Positions 16,875-24,913 of a DNA stretch of 64,000 bases are shown here, in pieces. The notes beneath the pieces were generated by a model, which saw only the letters and a list, made by a program, of their open reading frames with translations, searched no databases and was not told where the DNA came from. The stretch is from contig NZ_CP122960.1 of assembly GCF_029854195.1 (NCBI RefSeq), positions 434,001-498,000 on the forward strand, in the 5' to 3' direction. Every line of letters begins with the position of its first letter. Positions within the stretch are counted from its first letter, which is position 1. The position numbers and the translations under genes are program-made. The DNA is from Amylibacter sp. IMCC11727 (GTDB lineage: Bacteria; Pseudomonadota; Alphaproteobacteria; Rhodobacterales; Rhodobacteraceae).

Positions 16875-18343
16875 GCGGTTTTGAGGTTGGTGTATTTGGA
16901 CAGCGCATGGAGCGATTTGTCCGACCCGTTGCCTGATTGTTTGTGCCCGCCGAGCGGCACGGTGTTGTCTGCGCCGCCATAGGTGTTCACATGCACAACG
17001 CCTGCTTGCACCGCGCGTATCATGCGGTGCGCACGTGACAGGTTCGCGGTCCAGACCCCAGCGGCAAGGCCGAGGTCACTGTCGTTGGCGAGGCTGATCG
17101 CTTCTTCTTCGCTGTCGAATGGGGTGACGGCGAGGACGGGGCCGAAGACTTCACTTCTGAACACGGTGTTGGTGCGCAGAACGTTTTGCAAGATCGTAGG
17201 GGCCATATACGTGCCGCCTGTTTGTCCGAGGATACGCGCGCCGCCTGTGATAACTTCTGCCCCTTCCTTGATTGCGGTGGCAGTGAGAGAGAGGTTTCCC
17301 GCCAATTGGCGTTCGGAGTTTACCGCACCGATTTGGGTTTCAAGATCGAGAGGATCGCCAACGCGCAAGGCTTCGGCGTGTTGTTTCAAGGCCGCAACGA
17401 AATCATCGTGGATGGACCGTTCAACCAGCAGGCGCGAGCCAGCCACGCAGACTTGGCCAGAATTGCGAAAGATGCCCGCAGCGGACACTTTGGCCGCTTG
17501 GTCCAGATCAGGCGCATCGGCGAAAACAATGTTGGGGGATTTGCCGCCAAGTTCGAGGTAGACACGTTTGAGGTTGGATTGGGCTGAAGCTTCGAGCAAT
17601 TTGCGGCCTGTGACCCCCGATCCTGTGAAAGCCAGCACGTCCACATCCATGCTGCGGGCCAATGCGTCGCCCGCAATGCGACCATCCCCTGTGACCACGT
17701 TGAACACGCCATCGGGCAGGCCCGCGGCGGATGCGATTTCGGCGAGGTGGAGGAGGGAAAGCGAGGCGGTTTCGGCGGGTTTCAGGACCACGGAATTTCC
17801 CGCAGCAAGCGCGGGCGCGAGTTTCCATGCGCCGATCATCAGGGGGAAGTTCCACGGGATGATCGCGCCCACAACGCCCACGGGTTCGTGGTGGACAAGG
17901 CCAAGGGTGTTCGAAGCCGTCGGGGCGATTTCGCCAGACACTTTGTCGATGGCTTCCGCGTAGTACCGGAAGGTTCCTGCGGCGGAGCCTGCTTCGGCTT
18001 TGTACGCCATGGCGAACTCTGTGCCGTTGTCACGAATGCCGAGGATGGACAGCGCAAGGGCGTCTGCTTCAATCCCGTCTGCGATGGCGAACAGGATTTT
18101 TTTGCGCGCGGCGGGGGGCAGGTTTGACCAACGGCCATCGTTGAATGCAGCGCGAGCAGAGGCGACGGCAAGGTCCACTTCGGCGGATGTGGCGTTGGCG
18201 ATTGTGGTCAGGTCGGACCCGTCGATTGGAGATGTAACACCCATGGGCTCGGCACTGCCAGCCACCTGTTTGCCGTCGATGAACAGGCTTTGTGGTGCGA
18301 TGGTTTCTGCGCGGATCGCGTCGATTTCGGCTTGTGTGGTCAT
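16859..18343 (-). CDS. NAD(P)-dependent aldehyde dehydrogenase
   Basis: This 494-residue enzyme is of the ALDH superfamily. FTGSGVTGRKLLEAS is the nucleotide-binding turn, YLELGGKSPNIVFADA holds the general-base Glu and NSGQVCVAGSRLLVE the catalytic Cys. The sequence resembles the gamma-aminobutyraldehyde/betaine aldehyde/puuC group. It would oxidise the aldehyde made by the neighbouring phospholyase-type enzyme. The true start is the ATG at 18343, which overlaps the tctA stop as ATGA. The open frame extends 85 codons further upstream only because it runs through tctA. The operon order tctA-ALDH-aminotransferase-kinase is tightly coupled. Confidence 0.9.
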   Translation of the reverse strand: MTTQAEIDAIRAETIAPQSLFIDGKQVAGSAEPMGVTSPIDGSDLTTIANATSAEVDLAVASARAAFNDGRWSNLPPAARKKILFAIADGIEADALALSILGIRDNGTEFAMAYKAEAGSAAGTFRYYAEAIDKVSGEIAPTASNTLGLVHHEPVGVVGAIIPWNFPLMIGAWKLAPALAAGNSVVLKPAETASLSLLHLAEIASAAGLPDGVFNVVTGDGRIAGDALARSMDVDVLAFTGSGVTGRKLLEASAQSNLKRVYLELGGKSPNIVFADAPDLDQAAKVSAAGIFRNSGQVCVAGSRLLVERSIHDDFVAALKQHAEALRVGDPLDLETQIGAVNSERQLAGNLSLTATAIKEGAEVITGGARILGQTGGTYMAPTILQNVLRTNTVFRSEVFGPVLAVTPFDSEEEAISLANDSDLGLAAGVWTANLSRAHRMIRAVQAGVVHVNTYGGADNTVPLGGHKQSGNGSDKSLHALSKYTNLKTAWIQL

Positions 18344-19821
18344 TGGGTTTGCTTTGCTTTGTGGTCCAGCCAGATACGGCGGAAATGGCCAGCGAGGACG
18401 ATCAGAATCAGACAGAACAGAACGAAGGCGATGGGGCGGTCGATCATGTCGAAAGGTGTTTTGACACGCAGCATAGAGGTGCGCAGTTTCGCCTGCATAA
18501 TCTCGCCCAGTACCATGCCAAGGATGATTGGAACGATGGGCAGGTTCAGGCGTTTCATGATGTAGCCCAGCACGCCGATAAATGCGGCCATAATGCAATC
18601 CGTGGCCGAGTTGCGCAGGGAATAAACGCCGACGAACGACAGGGTGAGAATCACGATGCCAAGGAACCGCGTGGGGATTTGGATGATCTTGAGCAGCAGA
18701 TTTGTGGAGAACAAAAGGAAGATGAAAACCAAGATGTTCAAGATCAGCAGGGCGATGTAGAGCGCGACAACAAAATCTAGTTGGCCGCTAAACAGTTGCG
18801 GACCAGGGACCACGTTGTGAACATAAAACACCGATAGCATCATGGCAGTGAGAGCTTCGCCTGGGATGCCAAGCGCGAGGAGCGGGATCATTGCGGCGGG
18901 GGGAACGGCGTTGTTGGCTGCTTCGGATGCGATCAGGCCCTCGGGGGAGCCGTTGCCGAATTGGTCAGGCGTTTTCGAAAGACGACGGGCCGAGGTGTAA
19001 GACATGAATTGTGCAGTGAATTCACCAACGCCCGGGATCATGCCCATGATAACGCCGAACGAGGCGCTGATGGACACCACGCGTTTGTGGCCCATTAATT
19101 CTTTGAAGCCTTGGAAGATGCCACCTGTCAGGGCTTCTGCCTTGGGGGAATTGTCTTTGTCGATCAGCAGAACAAAGGCTTGGGAAATGGCAAACAAGCC
19201 CAGCACGACGACGATGAGGTTCACGCCGCTGGCGAGCCAGCTTTGTCCGAAGGTGTAGGTTTTGGAATAGTCGAGCGCGAGGCCAATGGTTTGTAGCCAG
19301 ATGCCAAAGAACGCCATGGCCGCTGCGATCAGGGTTTGGCCACGATGGGCCACGATCACAAGGACAATGCCAAGGAGAGCCGCGAGAAAGATTTCGCGGC
19401 TGCCGAAGTTTTTAGCAAAACTGGCGAGCAGCGGGGAGAGAAGGATCAGGCAAAGGATTGCGAAGACGCCGCCAAAGAAGCTGGCGGAATAGGCGAGCGC
19501 CAATGCGCGGCGGCCTTCGCCCCGTTGTGTCATTGGGTAGCCGTCGTATGTGGTAAGCGCGTTTACTGCCGTGCCGGGTGTGTTGATCAAGATGGCTGGA
19601 ATTGCGCCGCCGTACATGGACGAGCCGTATATGCCAAGAAGTGCGGTGAGCCCCACAATGGGATCAAAGATGAATGTGGCGGGCAGCAGAATGGCGATGG
19701 CCACCGCTGCGCCAACCCCTGGAATTGCGCCAATAATGACACCACCGATGGAGCCGATCAGCAGCGCCACAAGCACATCCCAACGGGCGAGAATGCCAAA
19801 ACTAGAGAAAAGAACATCCAT
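18340..19821 (-). CDS. tctA: Tripartite tricarboxylate transporter large permease (TctA family)
   Basis: This is a 493-residue polytopic membrane protein. GVIIGAIPGVGAAVAIAILLP near the N-terminus and GVIMGMIPGVGEFTAQFM at mid-length are the repeated glycine-rich TctA motifs, and YGGAIPAILINTPGTAVNA is a further signature. It works with TctB and the binding protein TctC to import an organic solute, classically citrate-like acids. Here the downstream genes suggest an amine or amino-alcohol compound. The start overlaps the tctB stop by one base (TGATG) and the end overlaps the aldehyde dehydrogenase by four. Confidence 0.92.
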   Translation of the reverse strand: MDVLFSSFGILARWDVLVALLIGSIGGVIIGAIPGVGAAVAIAILLPATFIFDPIVGLTALLGIYGSSMYGGAIPAILINTPGTAVNALTTYDGYPMTQRGEGRRALALAYSASFFGGVFAILCLILLSPLLASFAKNFGSREIFLAALLGIVLVIVAHRGQTLIAAAMAFFGIWLQTIGLALDYSKTYTFGQSWLASGVNLIVVVLGLFAISQAFVLLIDKDNSPKAEALTGGIFQGFKELMGHKRVVSISASFGVIMGMIPGVGEFTAQFMSYTSARRLSKTPDQFGNGSPEGLIASEAANNAVPPAAMIPLLALGIPGEALTAMMLSVFYVHNVVPGPQLFSGQLDFVVALYIALLILNILVFIFLLFSTNLLLKIIQIPTRFLGIVILTLSFVGVYSLRNSATDCIMAAFIGVLGYIMKRLNLPIVPIILGMVLGEIMQAKLRTSMLRVKTPFDMIDRPIAFVLFCLILIVLAGHFRRIWLDHKAKQTQ

Positions 19822-20339
19822 CAGAAATACACGATCATAAAGTTGCGCAGGGCGTCTGGCAGATATTCATAGGAGGCCGCCCCTGGAATTTTGACTTGGA
19901 GCAGCGTTTTAAACACCACGACGATGGCCAGCCCCGCGATCGCAGCCCAACATAGCATTTTGCCACTGCGGTATCCCATGCGCAGAGCAAGGGTGACGGT
20001 GAAGACAATGGTACAGGGCAAATAGCCGATCAAAGGAACAGCAAAAACATAGACCATGAACCAGCCCACAAATTCGAGCGCGCGAACCCATGTGAAGAAT
20101 TCACCCAGCGTCCCCGCGACACGATGTTTGTAGCGGGTGAACAGATGCAAGCCACCAAAAAAGGTCATGCCGAACACACCAATCCCGGGCCAAACAGCGG
20201 GCTGGGCAAAGAATTTGCCTTTGGGATTGAATTTGGCCTGCTCGCCCAGTTGCGAGAGCAAGAATGCAGAGAAAATGAAAAACACGGCGACGAAAAGGAT
20301 TTCACCAGATTTGGTTTTGATGGTGCCCGTGGTCATCAT
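19821..20339 (-). CDS. tctB: Tripartite tricarboxylate transporter small permease (TctB family)
   Basis: This protein of about 172 residues has four hydrophobic segments, the usual TctB size. The first is ILFVAVFFIFSAFLLSQL and the last pair lies near MLCWAAIAGLAIVVVFKTLL. TctB is the small membrane subunit of the tripartite transporter. The ATG at 20339 (or the tandem one at 20336) follows GCGGGG. The open frame continues 19 codons upstream into a strong hairpin with a T run, so the longer start at 20396 is rejected. It lies between tctC and tctA in the operon. Confidence 0.85.
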   Translation of the reverse strand: MMTTGTIKTKSGEILFVAVFFIFSAFLLSQLGEQAKFNPKGKFFAQPAVWPGIGVFGMTFFGGLHLFTRYKHRVAGTLGEFFTWVRALEFVGWFMVYVFAVPLIGYLPCTIVFTVTLALRMGYRSGKMLCWAAIAGLAIVVVFKTLLQVKIPGAASYEYLPDALRNFMIVYF

Positions 20340-20360
20340 GTGCCCCGCAAGGTGGTCGGA

Positions 20361-20394
20361 ATAAAAATGGCCGACCTCAGTGCTGAGATCGGCC
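20361..20394 (-). terminator. Attenuator hairpin between tctC and tctB
   Basis: On the minus strand GGCCGATCTCAG and CTGAGGTCGGCC form an almost perfect 12-bp inverted repeat (one G-U pair) with a very short loop. ATTTTTATT follows, and the tctB ATG comes about 22 bases later. It should stop part of the transcripts after tctC, giving more binding protein than permease. It is the second example in this window of a hairpin in that position. Confidence 0.7.
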
Positions 20395-20408
20395 AAAGAT
20401 CGAAATGA

Positions 20409-21350
20409 TTACTCGATCATTGCGTTGACTTCGCCCAGTTTGGCGCGGTCTTTTACGATGCGATCAGCAGAGGTTGTGGCATCCTGCCAGTACACAGCGG
20501 CCCCTGTTTCAGCAGCCAGCTTTTGAGCACGCTCGGACATCATTGTTTTCTTGGCAACAGCGATGATTTTGTCGCGCACGTCTTGAGGTGTTTCTTTGCG
20601 TACAAACAGGCCGTTCCACAAATCAATTGCCAAGTCTGGTGCAACTTCGGCAACGGTTTGCGTGTCTGGTGTTTGCGGCAGGCGCTCTGGTGTCATGGAC
20701 ACAAGCACGGTCACATCGTCAAGACACGGTTGGATCAGTTGCAGCGTGGTGTTAATCACATCCGCGTCGCCTGAGGCCAGCGTGTTACAATCCAGCGCGT
20801 CAAAGGCTGCTTCTGAACCCCACTCAAATCCAGCGGCTTTGGCATAGGCCAAAGAGACTTTTGTTGGAACCAGTGGCGCACCAAAGTGGCCGAGCGCGAG
20901 GTCGTTTGTTTTCGCGTGTTCCGCCATTTCTGGAAGTGTCTTGTAGGGCGCGTCTTTGGAGGCAGCCAGAACAAATGGATACGTCAAAAAGATGCCCAGC
21001 GGGTCAAACTTTTCTGGCGCCAATTCTGGAATGCCGATCTCGTGACCAATCAGTGGAACTGCGATCACGAAAGAGCCGATGGTGTAGCCATCCGCAGGTG
21101 CGTTCGCCACTTCGATTGTGCCTGGGAATGGGCCGCCGCCGCCACCTGGTTTGTTCACGACTGCGGCTGCAACACCGTATTCTGCCTGAAAGTCTTCGGC
21201 GATCATGCGTGTCAGCACGTCTTCCAGATCACCCGGAGGCCATGGAACGATGAAATTCACAGGCTTTTCGGGGTATTCGGCAACGGCTGGCGCAGCAAAT
21301 GTTGCGGCCGTCAGCGCAGCGGTCGCTGCTACGGTCAGAAACTTGTTCAT
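20409..21350 (-). CDS. tctC: Tripartite tricarboxylate transporter substrate-binding protein (TctC/BugT family)
   Basis: The 313-residue precursor has a signal peptide (about 1-24, cleavage after AVA). EYPEKPVNFIVPWPPGD then follows, the typical mature N-terminus of Bug/TctC periplasmic binding proteins. VVNKPGGGGGPFPGTIEVANAP is the conserved ligand-pocket loop. It is the first gene of the eight-gene minus-strand operon and is preceded by GGAG six bases before the ATG. Codon use (ACA, CCA, GTT) matches the other binding proteins and suggests high expression. The bound compound is unknown; the downstream enzymes point to a hydroxylated or methylated amine. Confidence 0.9.
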   Translation of the reverse strand: MNKFLTVAATAALTAATFAAPAVAEYPEKPVNFIVPWPPGDLEDVLTRMIAEDFQAEYGVAAAVVNKPGGGGGPFPGTIEVANAPADGYTIGSFVIAVPLIGHEIGIPELAPEKFDPLGIFLTYPFVLAASKDAPYKTLPEMAEHAKTNDLALGHFGAPLVPTKVSLAYAKAAGFEWGSEAAFDALDCNTLASGDADVINTTLQLIQPCLDDVTVLVSMTPERLPQTPDTQTVAEVAPDLAIDLWNGLFVRKETPQDVRDKIIAVAKKTMMSERAQKLAAETGAAVYWQDATTSADRIVKDRAKLGEVNAMIE

Positions 21351-21388
21351 GGGGGACTCCCTGTTGTCCTTGTTCGTTTTGCCGTTGG

Positions 21389-21446
21389 ATCATTATTCAA
21401 TCCAGCGGTTGAAATAATGATTGCGCAATCCTAGTGTTGCTGTCAA
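21389..21446 (-). promoter_or_regulatory. tctC promoter with IclR-type operator
   Basis: On the minus strand TTGACA (21441-21446), an 18-base spacer and AATCAT (21417-21422) form a plausible promoter for tctC. Overlapping the -10 and running into the start region is a long inverted repeat: ATCATTATTCAA (21389-21400), 8-base spacer, TTGAAATAATGAT (21409-21421). The arms differ by a single extra base. The site lies between tctC and the divergent IclR gene, so that protein is the natural candidate to bind here and repress both genes until the inducer is present. The repeat is directly visible; the binding is inferred. Confidence 0.65.
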
Positions 21447-21482
21447 ACAAAAACCGTATCATTTGCAACGAAGGGCCAATTT

Positions 21483-22256
21483 GTGAGCACCGTCGACAAG
21501 GCATTGGGAGTGTTGGAGCTGTTCTCGGAGACGCGAACCTCTGTCGGCCTGTCCGAGGCAGCGCGGTTGTTAGAGCGGGACAAAGCCACGGTGCAGCGGT
21601 ATTTGGCGGCGCTGGAATCGCAAGGGTTTTTGGAACAAGACCCTCTGACGCGTGGGTATCACCTTGGCCCAGCTGTCACACGGCTGGCGATGGTGCGGGA
21701 ACTGACGTATCCTGTTGAATCTGCGGTTAAAAATGTTTTGAAGCAATTGGTTCAAGATACGGGGGAAACCGCGCATTTGACCCATATCCAAGACGGTGGT
21801 CTGAGCGAGGTTCAAATCGTTGAAACCACGGTCAAAGGCACGCGAGTTTATATTGACCCAGCAGCGTTGCTACCGCTGCATGCCACGGCGTCTGGGATTG
21901 CGTTCCTGAGCCAAGTTGACCCTAAACAAATTGCCTCCATGCTCGGCCGTTCATTTGAACGGTTTACCCAAGACACCCCTGCAAACCGCGAATCGGTTCT
22001 GGCAGCGGCGAAAGCGGCACGGGATGCTGGGTTTGCGCGGGCGGTTGGGACATTTGAAACCGATGTGGTGGGAACGGCGGCCCCTGTGTTCAACATGAAC
22101 AACGAAGTCTGCGGTTCCATCGCGGTGGCCGCTCCAACGTCACGATATGATGCACCTGTTGGCCAGCAAATCGCGGAATATGTGATGGAAGCGGCCAAAG
22201 TGATTTCCAGAATTTACGGCGCACGAGATGCGCGCGCTCAACACGCGGCGGAATAG
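21483..22256 (+). CDS. IclR-family transcriptional regulator
   Basis: The 257-residue protein has an N-terminal winged helix (VDKALGVLELFSE, then LSEAARLLERDKATVQRYLAALESQGFLEQ). A GAF-like IclR effector domain runs from about residue 80 to the end, with TGETAHLTHI, LPLHATASGIAFL and the late GSIAVAAPTSRYD. IclR proteins sense small metabolites. The start is the GTG at 21483, which fits the conserved N-terminal length. It is divergent from tctC and shares with it the inverted repeat at 21389-21421. Its own downstream neighbour is an aminotransferase 21 bases away, so it may sit in that transcript too. Confidence 0.9.
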   Translation: MSTVDKALGVLELFSETRTSVGLSEAARLLERDKATVQRYLAALESQGFLEQDPLTRGYHLGPAVTRLAMVRELTYPVESAVKNVLKQLVQDTGETAHLTHIQDGGLSEVQIVETTVKGTRVYIDPAALLPLHATASGIAFLSQVDPKQIASMLGRSFERFTQDTPANRESVLAAAKAARDAGFARAVGTFETDVVGTAAPVFNMNNEVCGSIAVAAPTSRYDAPVGQQIAEYVMEAAKVISRIYGARDARAQHAAE

Positions 22257-22277
22257 CCGCCTCGAAAGGACGAAACC

Positions 22278-23633
22278 ATGAAAGACGATAACTTTTTACG
22301 CGAAAACAACGCCCGTCACATGTGGCATCCGATGGGGCATCAAGGCCAGCAACAGGCAAATCCGCCTGCGATCATTACGGGTGCATCAGGGGTGCGGATT
22401 TCGGATATTGATGGACATGAAACCGTCGATGCCGTGGGCGGTTTGTGGAATGTGAACCTTGGGTATTCCTGCGATCCGATCAAGGAAGCGATTTCAAATC
22501 AGTTGAACCAGCTGCCCTATTATTCTTCCTTTGCGGGCACGTCGAATGATGCCGCGATTGAGCTGTCTTGGATGCTGCGCGAGTTCTTTGCACCCGAAGG
22601 AATGGGGCGGGCGTTTTTTACATCTGGCGGGTCGGATAGCGTGGAAACGGCGCTGCGCTTGTCGCGCCAGTATCACAAGATTAAGGGCGAACACACGCGG
22701 ACCAAATTCCTGAGCCTAAAGAAGGGCTATCACGGCACGCATTTTGGTGGGGCGTCGGTGAACGGGAACAACAAATTCCGCACGGCCTATGAGCCGCTTT
22801 TGCCCGGCTGTCGCCATTTGCCCGCGCCCTATACCTATCGAAATCCGTTCAATGAAACGGACCCCGCAAAGCTGTCCCAGCTGATCCTGCAAGCGGCGGA
22901 AGACGAGATCATGTTCGAAGGGCCCAACACCATCGCGGCCTTTATTATGGAGCCTGTTCTGGGTGCTGGTGGCATTATGGTGCCCCACGAAACCTTTATG
23001 CCTGGGATGCGGGAGCTGTGTTCCAAGCACGGTATTCTGATGATTGCGGATGAAGTGATTACAGGCTTTGGGCGCACGGGTGATTGGTCTGGGTCGCGGC
23101 ACTGGGGCGTGCAGCCTGATTTCATGTGTACGGCCAAGGCGATCACCAATGGGTATTACCCGTTTGGAGCCTGTATGATTGCCGATCATGTGGCCGAGGT
23201 GTTTGAGCAATCGGGTGCCGAAGGGTTTATTGGGCATGGTTATACCTATACCGCGCACCCCGTTGGGGCAGCGGCGGCGATTGCCTGTTTGAAAGAAACA
23301 GAGCGGCTCGACGTGAAAACCAACGCGACCGCCCGTGGAACGCAGATGTTTGAAGGCGCGAAAAAGCTGATGGAAAAACACAGCGTGATTGGCGATGTGC
23401 GCGGTGGGCACGGTTTGATGACGGGCATCGAATTTGTGCAGGACCGCGCGACGAAAGCGCCGATGGATCCGAGCTTTGGTCTGGCGGTTCAAAAGGTAGC
23501 TTATGAAAACGGGGCGATGTTGCGGGCCTCTGGCCCCAATATCCTGCTGTCACCGCCACTGGTGATTTCCGAAAGCGATGTGGATGTGATCCTCAATGCG
23601 ATTGATGCGGGGCTGACTGCGGCAAGCGCATAA
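22278..23633 (+). CDS. Class III aminotransferase (omega-amino acid:pyruvate type)
   Basis: The 451-residue PLP enzyme starts with ARHMWHPMGHQGQ, typical of omega-amino acid or taurine:pyruvate aminotransferases. FTSGGSDSVETALRLSR binds cofactor phosphate, MIADEVITGFGRTGDW holds the ring Asp, and CTAKAITNGYYPFGA has the Schiff-base Lys. The substrate could be beta-alanine, taurine, putrescine or a product of the adjacent tct operon. AAAGGA precedes the ATG. Because it lies 21 bases after the IclR gene it is probably controlled with the tct operon, although it is transcribed in the opposite direction. Assignment as taurine:pyruvate aminotransferase is tempting given xsc at 31.5 kb but is not shown. 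Confidence 0.85.
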   Translation: MKDDNFLRENNARHMWHPMGHQGQQQANPPAIITGASGVRISDIDGHETVDAVGGLWNVNLGYSCDPIKEAISNQLNQLPYYSSFAGTSNDAAIELSWMLREFFAPEGMGRAFFTSGGSDSVETALRLSRQYHKIKGEHTRTKFLSLKKGYHGTHFGGASVNGNNKFRTAYEPLLPGCRHLPAPYTYRNPFNETDPAKLSQLILQAAEDEIMFEGPNTIAAFIMEPVLGAGGIMVPHETFMPGMRELCSKHGILMIADEVITGFGRTGDWSGSRHWGVQPDFMCTAKAITNGYYPFGACMIADHVAEVFEQSGAEGFIGHGYTYTAHPVGAAAAIACLKETERLDVKTNATARGTQMFEGAKKLMEKHSVIGDVRGGHGLMTGIEFVQDRATKAPMDPSFGLAVQKVAYENGAMLRASGPNILLSPPLVISESDVDVILNAIDAGLTAASA

Positions 23634-23722
23634 CAGGTTGCGGCAAGTGTAAGCAGTGCTTGCAATTTGATTTGTTCGCGACTCCGTTTCATGGCAAGTT
23701 GCGGCAAAAAGCTGGAGCAGCC

Positions 23723-24853
23723 ATGCAAAACCCTGTCCGAACCGATCTGATTGCGGCGTTGCCGTTTTGGATCAGCCTGACTTATGTGCCCATTCTTGCA
23801 TTGGCGGGATGGCAAGGGGGGGCTTGGCTGTGGCTGACGCCTGTTTACGGTTGGTGGGCTACGTCGATCATTGATTTTGTGGCAGGGCTGCGTACCGATA
23901 ATCCTGAAGTGGATGCCACAGATGAGGACCTAAAATGGTACACGGCGATCACATTGATTTGGCCGTTTGTACAGGCGGTGTTGGTGTTTGGCGCGCTGTA
24001 TTATGCGACCCATACGGACCGATTGACGACGGCACAGGCGTGGATTTTCATGGGGACGGTCGGGGTTGCCACTGGGTCCATTGGGATCAATTATGCCCAT
24101 GAATTGATGCACCAAAAATCGCGGTTTGAACGGTTCTTGGGGGATTTCCTGATGACCATGGTTCTGTACGGGCATTTCCGCAGTGAGCATTTGCTGGTGC
24201 ATCACCGTTATGTCGGGACGCCGCGAGATCCTGTGACGGCGCGATATAACGAAGGGTTCCATCGGTTTTTTCCCCGTGTGGTTGTTGCCTGTTTTAAATC
24301 TGCGCTGGGGGCCGAAGCGGCGATGTTGGCACGTAAAAATCTGCCTGCGACGCATCGCAGCAATCCGTTTTGGAAATATGCCGCGTGGCAGCTGGGATTC
24401 TTGGTTCTAGCTTTCGCGATCGGGGGCTGGACGGGTGTTGGTATGTTTATCTTGCAGGCCTATGTGGCGGTGATCCAATTGGAAGTTGTAAATTACATTG
24501 AGCATTATGGCCTGACCCGTCGTCATTTGGGCGAGGGGAAATACGAGCATGTGTTGCCGCGCCATTCGTGGAATGCATCGCATCGATATTCGAACTGGAT
24601 GTTGATCAATTTGCAGCGCCATTCGGACCATCATTATAAGCCGAACAGACGGTTTCCGCTGTTACAAACCTATGGCGAGGATGAAGCGCCGCAACTGCCC
24701 TATGGGTATCCGATTATGACGATCATGGCGATGTTTCCGCCCCTGTGGAAACGGTTCATGAACCCGCGCGTGCGCGATTGGCGGCGCAAGTATTATGCGG
24801 ATGTGGAGGATTGGCATCCTTACAACAAGGCGCTCAATCCGCTGCCACGGTAG
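23723..24853 (+). CDS. Membrane-bound alkane 1-monooxygenase-type hydroxylase
   Basis: This integral membrane di-iron enzyme has about 376 residues. The three His clusters of the alkane hydroxylase/xylene monooxygenase/desaturase family are present: NYAHELMHQ, SEHLLVHHRYVG and LQRHSDHH. An additional NYIEHYG segment lies before the third cluster, as in alkane hydroxylases. Several hydrophobic segments precede and separate them. GGAG lies 5 bases before the ATG at 23723; the frame extends upstream but without a better start. No rubredoxin gene is adjacent, although such enzymes need one as electron donor. The substrate may be an alkane or another alkyl compound. A strong hairpin lies just past the stop codon. 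Confidence 0.88.
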   Translation: MQNPVRTDLIAALPFWISLTYVPILALAGWQGGAWLWLTPVYGWWATSIIDFVAGLRTDNPEVDATDEDLKWYTAITLIWPFVQAVLVFGALYYATHTDRLTTAQAWIFMGTVGVATGSIGINYAHELMHQKSRFERFLGDFLMTMVLYGHFRSEHLLVHHRYVGTPRDPVTARYNEGFHRFFPRVVVACFKSALGAEAAMLARKNLPATHRSNPFWKYAAWQLGFLVLAFAIGGWTGVGMFILQAYVAVIQLEVVNYIEHYGLTRRHLGEGKYEHVLPRHSWNASHRYSNWMLINLQRHSDHHYKPNRRFPLLQTYGEDEAPQLPYGYPIMTIMAMFPPLWKRFMNPRVRDWRRKYYADVEDWHPYNKALNPLPR

Positions 24854-24878
24854 GTGAGTATTTTAAGACCAAAGAAAC

Positions 24879-24904
24879 GGGGCGCGGTGTTTCATCCGCG
24901 CCCC
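24879..24904. terminator. Bidirectional terminator between the alkane hydroxylase-type gene and serA
   Basis: GGGGCGCGG, loop TGTTTCAT, CCGCGCCCC form a perfect 9-bp GC stem between convergent genes. On the minus strand it is followed by GTTTCTTT, and on the plus strand GTTTTT comes a few bases later, so it could serve both directions. Confidence 0.75.
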
Positions 24905-24913
24905 TATGCGTTT

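Noticed and set aside
18344..18598. N-terminal extension of the aldehyde dehydrogenase by 85 codons
   Set aside because: It runs inside tctA in another frame; the ATG at 18343 overlaps the tctA stop in the usual coupled form.
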